Shown here: positions 34,440-46,401 of the stretch, one piece after another
Layout: each line of letters starts with the position of its first letter
Numbering within the stretch: position 1 is the stretch's first letter
DNA from: Triglochin maritima
Lineage: Eukaryota; Streptophyta; Magnoliopsida; Alismatales; Juncaginaceae
Direction: 5' to 3'
DNA length: 64,000 bases
Assembly: GCA_963682175.1 (NCBI GenBank)
Contig: OY821777.1
Coordinates: 19,860,001 to 19,924,000, forward strand
Notes under the pieces: model-generated
What the model was told of the DNA's origin: nothing
Database searches by the model: none
What the model saw: only the letters and a program-made list of their open reading frames with translations
Program-made: the position numbers and the translations under genes

Positions 34440-35300
34440 GTCTTAGTCAATCGATGTCACTATGGCTAGAAGAAGGTGGATTGAGCAAACCTGACGACCG
34501 GTGAGAATGTTTCCTCCGAATCAACACCTTTCCTTTAGGTGTAGTCCTTAGCTACCAATTGAGCATTGAATATATCAATAGATCTGTAAACCAAGTACGA
34601 GACATGATTAACTCTCATAGACTCCAACTCCTCTATGACTTTTATCCATTCATTTACATTTGGACCTTCCAAAGTCTCTCTTAGAGTTTGGCTTGGCTCA
34701 TTGATATAAGTCGCAACATATGACTTACTATCAATTTTGTTTGGAGCTACCACAAGAGCTTCTTCCAAGTCAATCCGTTGATGTGGAATAAACTCAAGTA
34801 CACTACGATGCAGATGGGGATCTGATTGCCTGCCCTCTCTGGAAGCTACGTAACCATCAATATTAACACTCCCACAAGGATCAACCGGAAGAACACCATG
34901 TTTACTATCTAGATTTTGTATCGTGGAGTAGTAATCTCACCATCTTGTTTCGCAAAGAAGTCCATTGATTATTTGTTAGCTCTTGCAAGAGTTGGAAAAA
35001 TATTTTCCAAAAGCTCACATCTCTAGATTCAAGTTCCATCATTCTTTCATTCTCATTTAACCCGATAAAAACATAACCTTTGGAATAATAACTCAAATGA
35101 AGGATCACACATATATCAGTGCACTCACGAGCAAAATGTCCTATCTTATGACAATTTAAGAAAGTCACAATTGACTCATCTTTAATAACATGTGGGCTTT
35201 GGGATCATTTTTTCTTATATTTGTTTATGTTACCAACTCTCATGCTTGTTGCTCCGGAGCATCACCCCCCTTTTAAGCTTAAAACTTTCGGTAAAATTAA
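34440..35300 (-). pseudogene. Ty1/copia fragment (RT start and gag zinc knuckle)
   Basis: The minus strand gives LRETLEGPNVNEWIKVIEEL, ESMRVNHVSYLV and AQLVAKDYT, the start of a copia reverse transcriptase. Further upstream in the same orientation it gives NCHKIGHFARECTD, a CCHC knuckle. The order (knuckle, then RT) agrees with copia, but protease and integrase are missing. This is debris. Confidence 0.7.
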
Positions 35301-37228
35301 CGTTAGCTTTTGCAACAAAAACTTTTTTTCTTCTGTTTGAGAATCCACAACCATGCGGCTGATGTCAATATTGGCATTATGGAACTAAAGGTTCTCGTAG
35401 TGCTACGTACACAGTGTCACCTTCCTCAGTTGGTGACATGGTTTGGGTTATGGTCTTCAACTTGTCCTGATCCTCGAAGAGATAACAAATTTACTATTCA
35501 TATATATTAACTTTCTCATTCCGTTCATCTCAAGAGTCAGATCAACGACAATATTTGAAAGCAGTCATATATGGCAAGGAATAAGTTCTAGTATAAAACC
35601 AAAATGCGATAATAAATTAATCAATATAAATAGTTATAAGTAGATGCACTTGAACAAAAAAGAAAACGCAAAGTAATCAATCAAATCTGCACGCAAATGT
35701 TATACAAATAATTTATATTAACTCTATTTTCCGCTACAAACATGATTATATCTCAAATGACCCAAATATGTATACAAAATCATGTTAAACAAGTGAAAAA
35801 TAACACATAAAACTCAAACTTGTATTATAATACAACGGAAGAGGTTTGGAGTGTCATTCATGATGCAATAGTCTTCCCATCGGTCGAGTTCCCGTTCTTA
35901 TGAAAATGAAACACAGATCCACGACCCAAGAGTCTTGTTCGTGCACACAGATTGAGAATCGAGAGTGATTGATTTTTGGTGTCAGAGGGAAGAGGAATTT
36001 TTTTGTCATGTCTCCACGTATTAACTCAATTCTCCTTTACATACACTAAGGGTTTGTAACCACCCTGTACCCATGATCTACCGTGGTAGCCAATCAAATT
36101 ATCTTGTTCCCACCTACCCCTTAGACATATCAAACCATGCTAGTGTCACTCTTGTTCTATATAACAACCATGCATGCTAGCACAATGTTTCGTTTGGAAT
36201 ATAACATGCATGACCTTTGAGGTTACAACCATGATACATGGAATTGAGTTCTTATCCAGCATAACCAAGTCAGGCAATTCACCATTCAGCTAGTCAAATT
36301 GACCCAACTAAAAATAAATTTGGCTGCATAGTTATACTAACCAAGGTTAATGTAGCCTTATCAGATTGGACGACATGAATGTAAGAATTTTATGAAGTTC
36401 AATAATGGTGTGATTGATTTGTAGAACAAACTTTAAAAAGTGATGAAACTTGACTTTTGAGATGATTTTTAAATCATCAGTTTGCGGAAAACGTATAAGT
36501 TTAGAACCGAAGTTTCATAACTTCTAAGATTTTCAAAAATTATATTAAACAGGTGATTTTTTACTTATATCGAAAACTAAAGAAATTTTAGATCCCTATA
36601 TTTACCAAAAAATGTCATTTCAAGTCATGTAAGGAAAAAAATGATGATTTGTCTTTATTTTATCGTAAAATACATATTTGTACGAATAATTAGAACTGAA
36701 GTTATAGATTTTTCTCCACTTTTGAGAACTTAATAGTAAGTGGACATAAGTGACAAAAAGATTTTAACTACTATAAGTCCGTAAGAATCAACGCGAATAT
36801 TTAAGGAAATAGTCGTCTAAAACGATATATAAACAAATTTGACTCCATTAAAAGGTACTGAACGAAAAAAAAAAAAATTCAAATTATTTAATGTCAAGAT
36901 GAGATAAGCATGCGTCGTGCTTGTGTCATCACGGTGAGATTTTCATATAATCCGACGTATATATGATGGAAACCAGTGCCAAACATCGGCATAAGATTCT
37001 AAGCAACCTTTTGAGCAAAACCCTAAGCTTCAAAATATTCTTTGGGTGCTGATATTACTTTTCGGAATACGTGAATTTTGGGGCTTAATTTTTTGTCACA
37101 CATATCCAAAGATTCCCACTAATAATGTGGTTTAATAATCCAACATTTTGGATCGTTCGAACGCATGTTAATAATATCAAGACCCTTGTCGTTACAAAGC
37201 TTTAGTTTTTGTCCAAACGGTAGTATAG
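35301..37228. other. Unassigned stretch, perhaps partly copia LTR/leader
   Basis: No coding sequence I can defend. The piece 35840-36360 has the look of a retrotransposon leader or LTR next to the copia debris, but I found no paired copy. The remainder is AT-rich. Confidence 0.35.
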
Positions 37229-37631
37229 GAGCATCATTAACAGCGCTCGGGCAGTTACAAGACACCCTGGTTTCTCTCTCCGTCACGTCAGTTTCTCTCT
37301 CCGCCACGTCAGCACAAACCAACCCCCTAAATTTTTCTTAACCACACCTAAAAACACCTAAAGCGCCCTACATTCTCCCCTACACGTCATTTCGGAATCA
37401 ATTCTAGGCAAAACACGAAAATTTATCAACAATTTCTAGAAAATATAAAAAAATAAAAAAAAACTTATTTTCATAATTTGTTTTTTGAAAAAACGATTTT
37501 AAATTATTTTTAAAACATTTTTTAAAACAAAAACACAAAAAAAGCAAAAAAACAAATTCGCACCAATGGGAGGGGACCACGTGGCCTGCCGCCCGGGAAT
37601 CCGCCCAGGACGCCACGCCCTGGGCGCGCCC

Positions 37632-40098
37632 TGTTATGTCCCTAACCCGGGTTTAGGGTTAACTCGGGTTTAAGGTGTGGTTTGCATGGGGAAGGTAAGT
37701 GTGCAGGAGTTGCATGGGAAGGTGAAGGGTTGGGTTACTGTTGGTGGCTTGGTTGGTGAAGAAAACACATCTCCCTCTCCTTTCTTCTCATTTTTCTCTC
37801 ACGTTCCTTCCTCTCTTTCTTTTCTTCTTCTTCTTCAACCTCTCTTCCTCTCCAAGTCTTGAGCTCCGGTGGAGAGGGTTGTGGAGCAAGGAGGACGTGC
37901 AAGTGAGTGTGTCGGGCTTGGTGCGGACTGGAGAGGTGCAAGGTGGTGATCGTCGGAGGCGTGGTCGTGTGAACTCCGGGATTCGTCGTTGTCGATCTTC
38001 GAAGAAGGTATGCCAAGTTCTTGCATTAGAGGCCTTAGTTGATCACCCATGTTGGGGTGAGGTTGGGGTCGGTCGCGCGAGGTCGGAGGCCTCGCCGGCG
38101 ACGTGTTTCGACGTCAAAACCTCGACTGGCACGAGGTTGAAGACGTCTGTCGGTCGACCGGGTTCATTGGACGGTCGACCGATCGTAGTGTATTTTCACT
38201 ATCTGTCGTGTTTCGGTCGACCGCGTCCCTCGTTCGGTCGACCGGAACTTGAGTGTACCGGTAGGATACGTAAGCTTCGGTCGACCGTTTGATGACATAG
38301 AAAATATTAGGTTGACCCTGTAAGTGTTCGGTCGACCGAGACCCCTGAGTCGGTCGACCGATAGATTCGTTTTGAGCGTTGACCAGACTCCGGATTTTGA
38401 CCTCGTTCGGTCGACCGGTTTTAGACCTTCGGTAGACCGTTGGGATTTATGTGTTGCGCAAATTGTTCGACCGTGACAGACGCTTCGGTCGACCGATTCC
38501 CTTGTGGAAACGGTCGACCGAGTTGTCACTTTCGGTCGACCGATTCCCTTGTGGAAGCGGTCGACCGGTTGTCACTTCGGTTGACCGAATTCCCTTGAGG
38601 AAAACGGTCGACCGTGTCTCTTTCGGTCGACCGTTTTGCACAGGACAGGATTCCTGGTTCCACTTAGGATGCCAACTCTGTCCACAGAAACCCGTGTCCT
38701 CGCCTTGTGCGTGAGCCGGGAGGTGACGGTGGGCGCGTTATGCGTGCCTGCCCAGGGACCGCCGTGTGGAAGAGTGTGGGTGTCCGGAACGCGTCACTTC
38801 CATGTATGGATCGTGACTTTATCTGGTGGATCGTTTGACTCGCGTTAGAGTAGCGGCCTGAGGGATTACGGATCCCATTGCTTCAGCAACACGCAACTGC
38901 CGACGGGTGCAGTGACTACCGGCCGATGGCTACGGAGGCACAGAGACTACCGGCCAGGATTGGCGACGGAGGTCCATAGAGGTACCGGCCTATTGACGGC
39001 GACGGAGGTCGCGACCCTGCTCGTTGGAGCCGGAGTTGGTGTTGCACGTGGAGCTCGTTGACCCTGCGGACTTCGGTTCGGATCTGTCGATTGTCTGGCC
39101 ATGTGTGGCGGATATGTTCGACTGGCCTTGATGGCAGTTATTGCACGTGCCGTGCGGCCTGTGTGGCGGCGATAGGGCCCCTGTGCGGTCTGTGTGGCGG
39201 CAGGGAGGATCGGCGATGGACTGCCGATGATGTGTTCCGGCAGGTAGCTCGATTGGGCACCTATCGAGTGATATCCCGTGCGGTCTGTGTAGCGCCGGTT
39301 GATGGACCGACCTGAGCGACGGCTCCGTTGGTGTGGTGGTGGTGGACCACGATGTATTCAGATCTGATTTCTACCTTGCGCGGAAGTGCGAACGTATCCT
39401 CACCGATCCCTTGGCTCGTGTAGTCGCGTGTGGGGATGTGTTGCGTATTGTCCGTTAGACCGTATGTGCCTACGGTAGGTCTCTACGGAGACCCGATGTT
39501 TGGACCGTGCGGCCTGTGTGGCGGCGGTGAGGTTGGACCGTGTGGCCTGTGTGGTACCAGTGTTTGTGGACCGTGCGGCCTGTGTGGCGATGGCGATGTT
39601 GCGGACCGTGAGGCCTGTATGGCAGCGGTGGCGATTGTAGACCGCGGGGCCTGTGTGGCAGCGGGAACGATCGCGGGACGGATGTCCGGTTTGGCCCTTG
39701 GTGGCATTGTTGTTTTACTGCTTTGTATTTCATGCCATGCTATACTAGTATGTTAGGGCATATAGGTGAGCTTGTCATACGGGGTTTCCTTATGGAAACT
39801 CAGGCATTGTTGTTATGTTTATTTTCAGGACCGCGTTAGGTTCCGGCGGGTGGTGACCGAGGGAGATTGCACTTTGGGACTGGATCCTGTCGTCTGCCTA
39901 CTTTTAGGTTGTCGTGATTATATGTACCTTGTGTTTCGTGTTGTAATGTAATCACTCTTTTGACAAACTTGTATTGTATTCTGGTGCACCAGACTTATTT
40001 ATGTATTTCTTTCAGTAATGTCCCCACTCTTGATGGTTTGTCCACGTGTTTCTTATGATTTAAAAAGTTTAAATTTTCCGCTGTTCGGGGATGTTACA
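37632..40098 (+). repeat. 5' LTR of family A
   Basis: 2467 bp. It holds 14 perfect copies of CGGTCGACCG between 38150 and 38640, then a GC-rich part with repeats of GACCGTGCGGCCTGTGTGG (about 39505-39665). The short open frames have counterparts in the 3' LTR only because the LTRs are copies. Confidence 0.95.
38150..38640. repeat. Array of CGGTCGACCG palindromes in the 5' LTR
   Basis: Fourteen perfect and several near-perfect copies (CGGTAGACCG, CGGTTGACCG, GTTCGACCG) at irregular spacing of about 18-60 bp. The flanking bases often extend the palindrome (TTCGGTCGACCGA). The 3' LTR repeats the array at 41936-42420. Confidence 0.95.
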
Positions 40099-40100
40099 AT

Positions 40101-40116
40101 TGGTATCAGAGCGGTC
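40101..40116 (+). other. Primer-binding site of the family-A element
   Basis: TGGTATCAGAGCGGTC begins two bases after the 5' LTR and matches the complement of the 3' end of initiator-methionine tRNA, the usual plant LTR-retrotransposon primer. Confidence 0.9.
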
Positions 40117-40220
40117 GGTTCCTGTGCATTCTCTCGAAGAAACCACCCTTGCGAGTAGTATTGTTTGATTATGGCATTTCTTGTAGTAGATCATGCATGC
40201 ATTGCTGATTAGTTTTATTG

Positions 40221-41290
40221 ATGTTCCAGATGGCCCCTAGACGTGTGCGGAGTTCCCCGCATGGTCGCGATTCTAGTGGCGACACAGGAGGCGCCAACTG
40301 GGACAGGTTGGGCGAGTTTCTGGAGCGACAGGCAGCTCAGAGCGCTCAGGGCAGGGTGGGAGCTGAGCACGATCAGTTCATGCGTCAGCACCCGCCGACT
40401 TTCGATGGCAGGAGGGCCCCAGAGGTTGCGGAGGACTGGATCTTCAGGATGGAGAAGATCTTCCGCGCGATTGGAGTCGCAGCAGAGTGGATGGTGGAGC
40501 TGGCCACCTATGTGTTCGATTGCGAGGCCGCCAACTGGTGGAGGTCGACGTCCACGGTGTTGTTTGACGACCGGGTGGATGTCAGCTGGGAGGAGTTCTT
40601 AGAGGTTTTCCATGAGCAGTACTTTCCCCAGCATGTCAGGGATCAGAAGAGGGAGGAGTTTATGTCGCTGGAGTAGAGGGAGATGACTCTGACGAGCTAC
40701 ATCAGCAGGTTCAACGCCTTGGAGCGTTACTGCCCAGAGATCTGTGTGACCCCAGAGCAGCGGGCGAGGAAGTTCGTGAAGGGACTGAGGCAGCCACTCC
40801 GATCTCGTGTGATCAACAGCATGCCGCGGACCCTTGCAGACGCGGTGAAGCATGCCACTATCATCGACTAGGATATCCAGGAGAACTATCAGGAACCACA
40901 GAGGCAGCAGAGAGACCGGGAGGGTCGCGCAAAGGATCGTTCGGGAGGTAGTTCGGGCAAGAGGCCCCACACTGAGGAGGCTAGTTTTGGCCGACCTGAG
41001 GCATGCAGAGCTTGTGGCAGAGTCCACCCCGGGCAGCAGTGCTTCGTCCATAATGGAGTTTGCAGAGGATGCGGTCAGCAGGGACACTTTGTCCGAGAGT
41101 GCCCTCAGAGGCGAGGAGGACCCAGCAGGAGATTCGGACCCCCGGATGCAGGGAGAGGCGGAGCAGACAGATCTGTTACACGACCAGAGCAGGATCGGAG
41201 AGCTGGACGAGTCTTCACCATTCAGGCTGAGGAGGCGAGCGACGCTCGCACTGGAACGGGAGGTACTTTATCTGCTTTTGAGGCCCTGTT
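40221..41290 (+). pseudogene. gag of the family-A gypsy element, two CAG-to-TAG stops, pol deleted
   Basis: Starting MFQMAPRRVRSS, the frame shows a Retrotrans_gag domain (HPPTFDGRRAPEVAEDWIFR, YVFDCEAANWWRS, VFHEQYFPQHVRDQKREEF), a TAG after MSLE, then MTLTSYISRFNALERY and FVKGLRQPLRSRV, a TAG after ATIID, and two zinc knuckles (CRACGRVHPGQQC, CRGCGQQGHFVREC). At GRVFTIQAEE..GTLSAFEA the start of the protease region is joined to RFRGRNPFKEGG, the usual last residues of a gypsy polyprotein. Protease, RT, RNase H and integrase were thus removed by one internal deletion ending near 41270-41390. Both stops sit where Gln (CAG) is expected, so each is one C-to-T change. Confidence 0.88.
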
Positions 41291-41415
41291 ATTAGCATGG
41301 TTTGGTTTTGTTTGGTGTTTCCCATCTTCTCGGAGGAGTTTGGAAGGAGGACTTGGAGCTTCGAGGAGCAGCTTGTCGCGATTTCGGGGACGAAATCCTT
41401 TTAAGGAGGGTGGAT

Positions 41416-43903
41416 TGTTATGTCCCTAACCCGGGTTTAGGGTTAACTCAGGTTTAAGGTGTGGTTTGCATGGGGAAGGTAAGTGTGCAGGAGTTGCATG
41501 GGAAGGTGAAGGGTTGGGTTACTGTTGGTGGCTTGGTTGGTGAAGAAAACACATCTCCCTCTCCTTTCTTCTCATTTTTCTCTCACGTTCCTTCCTCTCT
41601 TTCTTTTCTTCTTCTTCTTCAACCTCTCTTCCTCTCCAAGTCTTGAGCTCCGGTGGTGAGGGTTGTGGACCAAGGAGGACGTGCAAGTGAGTGTGTCGGG
41701 CTTGGTGCGGACTGGAGAGGTGCAAGGTGGTGATCGTCGGAGGCGTGGTCGTGTGAACTCCGGGATTCGTCGTTGTCGATCTTCGACGAAGGTATGCCAA
41801 GTTCTTGCATTAGAGGCCTTAGTTGATCACCTATGTTGGGGTGAGGTTGGGGTCGGTCGCGCGAGGTCGGAGGCCTCGCCGGCGACGTGTTTCGACGTCA
41901 AAACCTCGACTGGCGCGAGGTTGAAGACGTCTGTCGGTCGACCGGGTTCCTTGGACGGTCGACCGATCGTAGTGTATTTTCACTATCTGTCGTGTTTCGG
42001 TCGACCGCGTCCCTCGTTCGGTCGACCGGAACTTGAGTGTACCGGTAGGATACGTAAGCTTCGGTCGACCGTTTGATGACATAGAAAATATTAGGTTGAC
42101 CCTGTAAGTGTTCGGTCGACCGAGACCCCTGAGTCGGTCGACCGATAGATTCGTTTTGAGCGTTGACCAGACTCCGGATTTTGACCTCGTTCGGTCGACC
42201 GGTTTTAGACCTTCGGTAGACCGTTGGGATTTATGTGTTGCGCAAATTGTTCGACCGTGACAGACGCTTCGGTCGACCGATTCCCTTGTGGAAACGGTCG
42301 ACCGAGTTGTCACTTTCGGTCGACCGATTCCCTTGTGGAAGCGGTCGACCGGTTGTCACTTCAGTTGACCGAATTCCCTTGAGGAAAACGGTCGACCGTG
42401 TCTCTTTCGGTCGACCGTTTTGCACAGGACAGGATTCCTGGTTCCACTTAGGATGGCAACTCTGTCCACGGAAACCCGTGTCCTCGCCTTGTGCGTGAGC
42501 CGGGAGGTGACGGTGGGCGCGTTATGCGTGCCTGCCCAGGGACCGCCGTGTGGAAGAGTGTGGGTGTCCGGAACGCGTCACTTCCATGTATGGATCGTGA
42601 CTTTATCTGGTGGATCGTTTGACTCGCGTTAGAGTAGCGGCCTGAGGGATTACGGATCCCATTGCTTCAGCAACACGCAACTGCCGACGGGTGCAGTGAC
42701 TACCGGCCGATGGCTACGGAGGCACAGAGACTACCGGCCAGGATTGGCGACGGAGGTCCATAGAGGTACCGACCTATTGACGGCGACGGAGGTCGCGACC
42801 CTGCTCGTTGGAGCCGGAGTTGGTGTTGCACGTGGAGCTCGTTGACCCTGCGGACTTCGGTTCGGATCTGTCGATTGTCTGGCCATGTGTGGCGGATATG
42901 TTCGACTGGCCTTGATGGCAGTTATTGAACTTGCCGTGCGGCCTGTGTGGCGGCGGTAGGGCCCCTGTGCGGTCTGTGTGGTGGCAGGGAGGATCGCGCG
43001 TAGCCTGTGTGGTTACGGCGATGGACTGCCGATGATGTGTTCCGGCAGGTAGCTCGATTGGGCACCTATCGAGTGATATCCCGTGCGGTCTGTGTGGCGC
43101 CGGTTGATGGACCGACCTGAGCGACGGCTCCGTTGGTGTGGTGGTGGTGGACCACGATGTATTCAGATCTGATTTCTACCTTGCGCGGAAGTGCGAACGT
43201 ATCCTCACCGATCCCTTGGCTCGTGTAATCGCGTGTGGGGATGTGTTGCGTATTGTTCGTTAGACCGTATGTGCCTACGGTAGGTCTCTACGGAGACCCG
43301 ATGTTTGGACCGTGAGGCCTGTGTGGCGGCGGTGAGGTTGGACCGTGTGGCCTGTGTGGTACCGGTGTTTGTGGACCGTGCGGCCTGTGTGGCGACGGCG
43401 ATGTTGCGGACCGTGAGGCCTGTATGGCAGCGGTGGCGATTGTAGACCGCGGGGCCTGTGTGGCAGTGGGAACGATCGCGGGACGGATGTCCGGTTTGGC
43501 CCTTGGTGGCATTGTTGTTTTACTGCTTTGTATTTCATGTCATGCTATACTAGTATGTTAGGGCATATAGGTGAGCTTGTCATACGGGGTTTCCTTATGG
43601 AAACTCAGACACTGTTGTTATGTTTATTTTCAGGACCGCGTTAGGTTCCGGCGGGTGGTGACCGAGGGAGATTGCACTTTGGGACTGGATCCTGTCGTCT
43701 GCCTACTTTTTGGTTGTCGTGATTATATGTACCTTGTGTTTCGTGTTGTAATGTAATCACTCTTTTGACAAACTCGTATTGTATTCTGGTGCACCAGATT
43801 TATTTATGTATTTCTTTCAGTAATGTCCCCACTCTTGATGGTTTGTCCACGTGTTTCTTATGATTTAAAAAGTTTAAATTTTCCGCTGTTCGGGGATGTT
43901 ACA
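41416..43903 (+). repeat. 3' LTR of family A
   Basis: 2488 bp, nearly identical to the 5' LTR. It carries an extra 21 bp (CGCGTAGCCTGTGTGGTTACG) near 42993, one more unit of the CCTGTGTGG repeat. Confidence 0.95.
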
Positions 43904-43925
43904 CGCCCTCCCGTTAAGGGTGCTC

Positions 43926-44964
43926 GTGGGAAGCAATAACTTATAAAAATAATAATTAAGGAACAATTTTTAGTATATTCATAGCCTGATCAAAATTGTA
44001 CTTTAAACGCTTAGAGGCCTCACAGGGTGTGTGGTTCACCGTTCAAAATAGTGATTGCGTAGTCTTGGAACAACGATCCGAATCACATGAGTGTTACATG
44101 ATAAAAATTGTGATGGGTCACCTATATCCTAAAGTGGAACCAGTGCTTGGATAATTTTGGGTAAAAAAGGAAAAAAAAAAACGTTAAGCGAGAAGAAACA
44201 AAAAACTATCAATATGATAACCTCATGATCTTTGCTAAAAACATTTATCTTTATGTGCCTAATCAGAGAATCGATAATATATTTGTCTCCGTTGCATTCA
44301 TATATAGAATCGGCGCTAGCTTGAGCTTTCTTACAGGAAAAAGAACAATATTTTCCAAGTGGTAATTAATGTCAATAGACAAGAATAACACATTCAAATT
44401 GTATTTGTTGCTTCTCAAGAACTAGTTCGAAAGTGCAATTTGAATTTGTGTCGTCTCTAACAAACCACAATCTTTAATTAGTTAATGAAATCAACGCCTA
44501 CTAACCACATATAATAAAAGACAGCAGACGATCAATTTCTATTTTGCAGTAAACGTACTAATATTTCTTCTTTTCCAATAATACTGTAAAATTTTATTTT
44601 ATTTACAGAAAATCCTTACTATCTTTGTAATCTAACGGCGCCTGATCGAACTATAAATGTGTAATGTTTAATTGTCTGTTTGGGTGGGGGCAAGAGTTTA
44701 TTGTTGGATTATTTATTAGAAAATTCTCCCCACCCAGTTAATTGGATTAATTGTTGGATTATTTTTTGAACATTCTGCCCACCCATTTTGAACATACCAG
44801 CTGCACTTTTGGTCGTAATGCTGGTATTTGTTCAAGTAAACTTGTGACTTATCCATGTGTTTAAGGTTGTATGTTGTCTCCGGATTATATGGATTATGAT
44901 GTGAAGAATTACCTGAGTGCAAGTAGTTCTAAGGTCCTACTGGATGGACTAGATATAACTAAGG
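43926..44964. other. Unassigned spacer
   Basis: AT-rich; no gene is seen. A short repeated phrase (GTTGGATTATTT with CACCCA, near 44703 and 44753) occurs twice. Confidence 0.45.
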
Positions 44965-44969
44965 TTGCA

Positions 44970-46401
44970 TGTAACATCCTGAAATAGCGAAAATTTAAAA
45001 ATTATCATCAAGATAATAGAGACCAATAATCAAAAGACAAGACTGTTATTTCTCATAAAACATCGGACGGGTCCAAACGGAAGTCTACCAGGTCATCAGG
45101 CTCCATGAGCCGCAAACACCAACTCCGCCGCTATAAAAGCAGGGCAGCGACCTCCGTAGCCATCCAGGCCGGTAGTCACCTCACCCAACGACAATTGCGT
45201 GCTCGCACAACATCATACATTGGGATCCACGATCCCTCAGGCCTGCTACTCTACAATGAGTCCAACAATCCATCACATCAAGTCACGATCCATAGACGGA
45301 GGTGACACGTCCCGAACACCCACACTCTTCCATAGGGTGGTCCCTCCCGGCTCACGCATAAGGCGAGGACACGGGTTTCCGTGGACAGAGTAGACATTCT
45401 AAAAAGGACTGGGAATTCGGTTCTGTGCACAAACGGTCGACCGAAAGAGGCAATCCGGTCGACTGTGCCCAAAAAGGTTCGGTCAACCGAAAGTCTGCAA
45501 TGGTAGAACTCTCTGCGCAAAACCTAAGTCCCAACGGTCGAATAGAGATCTAAAACCGGTCGACCGAACGAGATCAAAATCCGGAGTCTGGTCAACATCA
45601 ATACAATACTATCGGTCGACCGACTCAGGGGTCTCGGTCGACCAAAAACTACCAGGGCATCCTAGCAGTTCTAAGTCATAAACAGTCAAACACATATAAA
45701 GAAACGGTCGAACAAGCATGCATCAAATCCAGTACACTTAAGTTCCGGTCGAACGAACACAAGGAACCGGTCAACCAAAACACACAACGAAATCCTGACC
45801 CACCAGCACAATGCACGACCGATCGACCACCACAAGGCATTGTTCGACCGGTGATGGTTAAAGTCGGGCAAAATACACTACATCGATCGACCGCCCGAAG
45901 GAACCTGGTCGACCGTTGGTTGTCTGCAACCTTGCGCCAGCCAAGGATTTACGCCAAAACTCGTCGTCGGAGAGGTCTCTGACCTCCCCCGACCGACCAA
46001 CACATCCCTCACACGAGGGTGAACAACAAACCACACTAAGAAGCCGACATACCTTTCGAACACGACGAAACTGCCGGAGCCTCGCTCGCGCAACGTCGCC
46101 TCCGGTGTTCCTCCTCGCAACGACCTCCGCACGCCGGACCAGCTTTCGCCTCCTCTATCGCTGGAAAAGGAAAGGAAAGGGAATGAGGGAGAGCAAGTGA
46201 GAGAGAGAGAGAGAGATTTCTTCTTCTTAAACCCACAGAACCTGCACCAACAGTACCCTACACCCCTAACCCATCACTCTCCACGCCGTCATTGTTCACA
46301 CCCCCTCTTCCCCAAGCAAAACACTGCACCACTCCCCTTCCCCATGCTAACCTCTCACTAATCACGGGATTACTTCCCTAAGTAAGGTTAGGGACATTAC
46401 A
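44970..46401 (-). mobile_element. Solo LTR of family A, inverted, with TTGCA target duplication
   Basis: On the plus strand it starts TGTAACATCC (inverse of the LTR 3' end) and ends GGGACATTACA (inverse of TGTAATGTCCC, the LTR 5' end). TTGCA flanks it at 44965-44969 and 46402-46406. The middle has the CGGTCGACCG array, more decayed (GGTCGAACG, GGTCAACCG), about 45430-45910. At 1432 bp it lacks part of the GC-rich region of the 37.6-kb LTRs. No internal sequence remains, as expected after LTR-LTR recombination. Confidence 0.9.

Larger units (their letters stand above)
37632..43903 (+). mobile_element. Family-A gypsy-type LTR retrotransposon, gag only, with CGCCC target duplication
   Basis: LTRs 37632-40098 (2467 bp) and 41416-43903 (2488 bp) start TGTTATGTCC and end GATGTTACA. 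The target duplication CGCCC lies at 37627-37631 and 43904-43908. The primer-binding site TGGTATCAGAGC (initiator-Met tRNA) starts at 40101. A polypurine tract (AAGGAGGGTGG) precedes the 3' LTR. I count about 30 substitutions between the LTRs plus one 21-bp indel near 42993, a bit over 1% divergence, so the insertion is recent. The internal region is only 1.3 kb and has gag but no pol, so the copy depends on another element. Confidence 0.95.
37229..43925. mobile_element. Small MITE (GAGCAYCATTAAC ends) split by the family-A LTR element
   Basis: The left end GAGCATCATTAACAGCGCTC (37229) resembles the left end of the PIF/Harbinger element at 13028. The right end after the LTR element, read inverted, is GAGCACCCTTAACGGGAGGG (43925). 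Its left part runs to 37631 and ends in GCGCGCCC. The LTR element duplicated CGCCC and continues the MITE at 43904. Without the insertion the MITE is about 420 bp. Confidence 0.7.

Noticed and set aside
38150..38640. Regularly recurring CGGTCGACCG units, superficially like a CRISPR array
   Set aside because: Units are only 10 bp, spacing is irregular (about 18-60 bp), and the array lies in LTRs of a plant retrotransposon.
37735..39756. Several open frames inside the LTR, repeated at 41519-43538
   Set aside because: They recur only because the two LTRs are copies; they overlap on both strands and resemble no protein.
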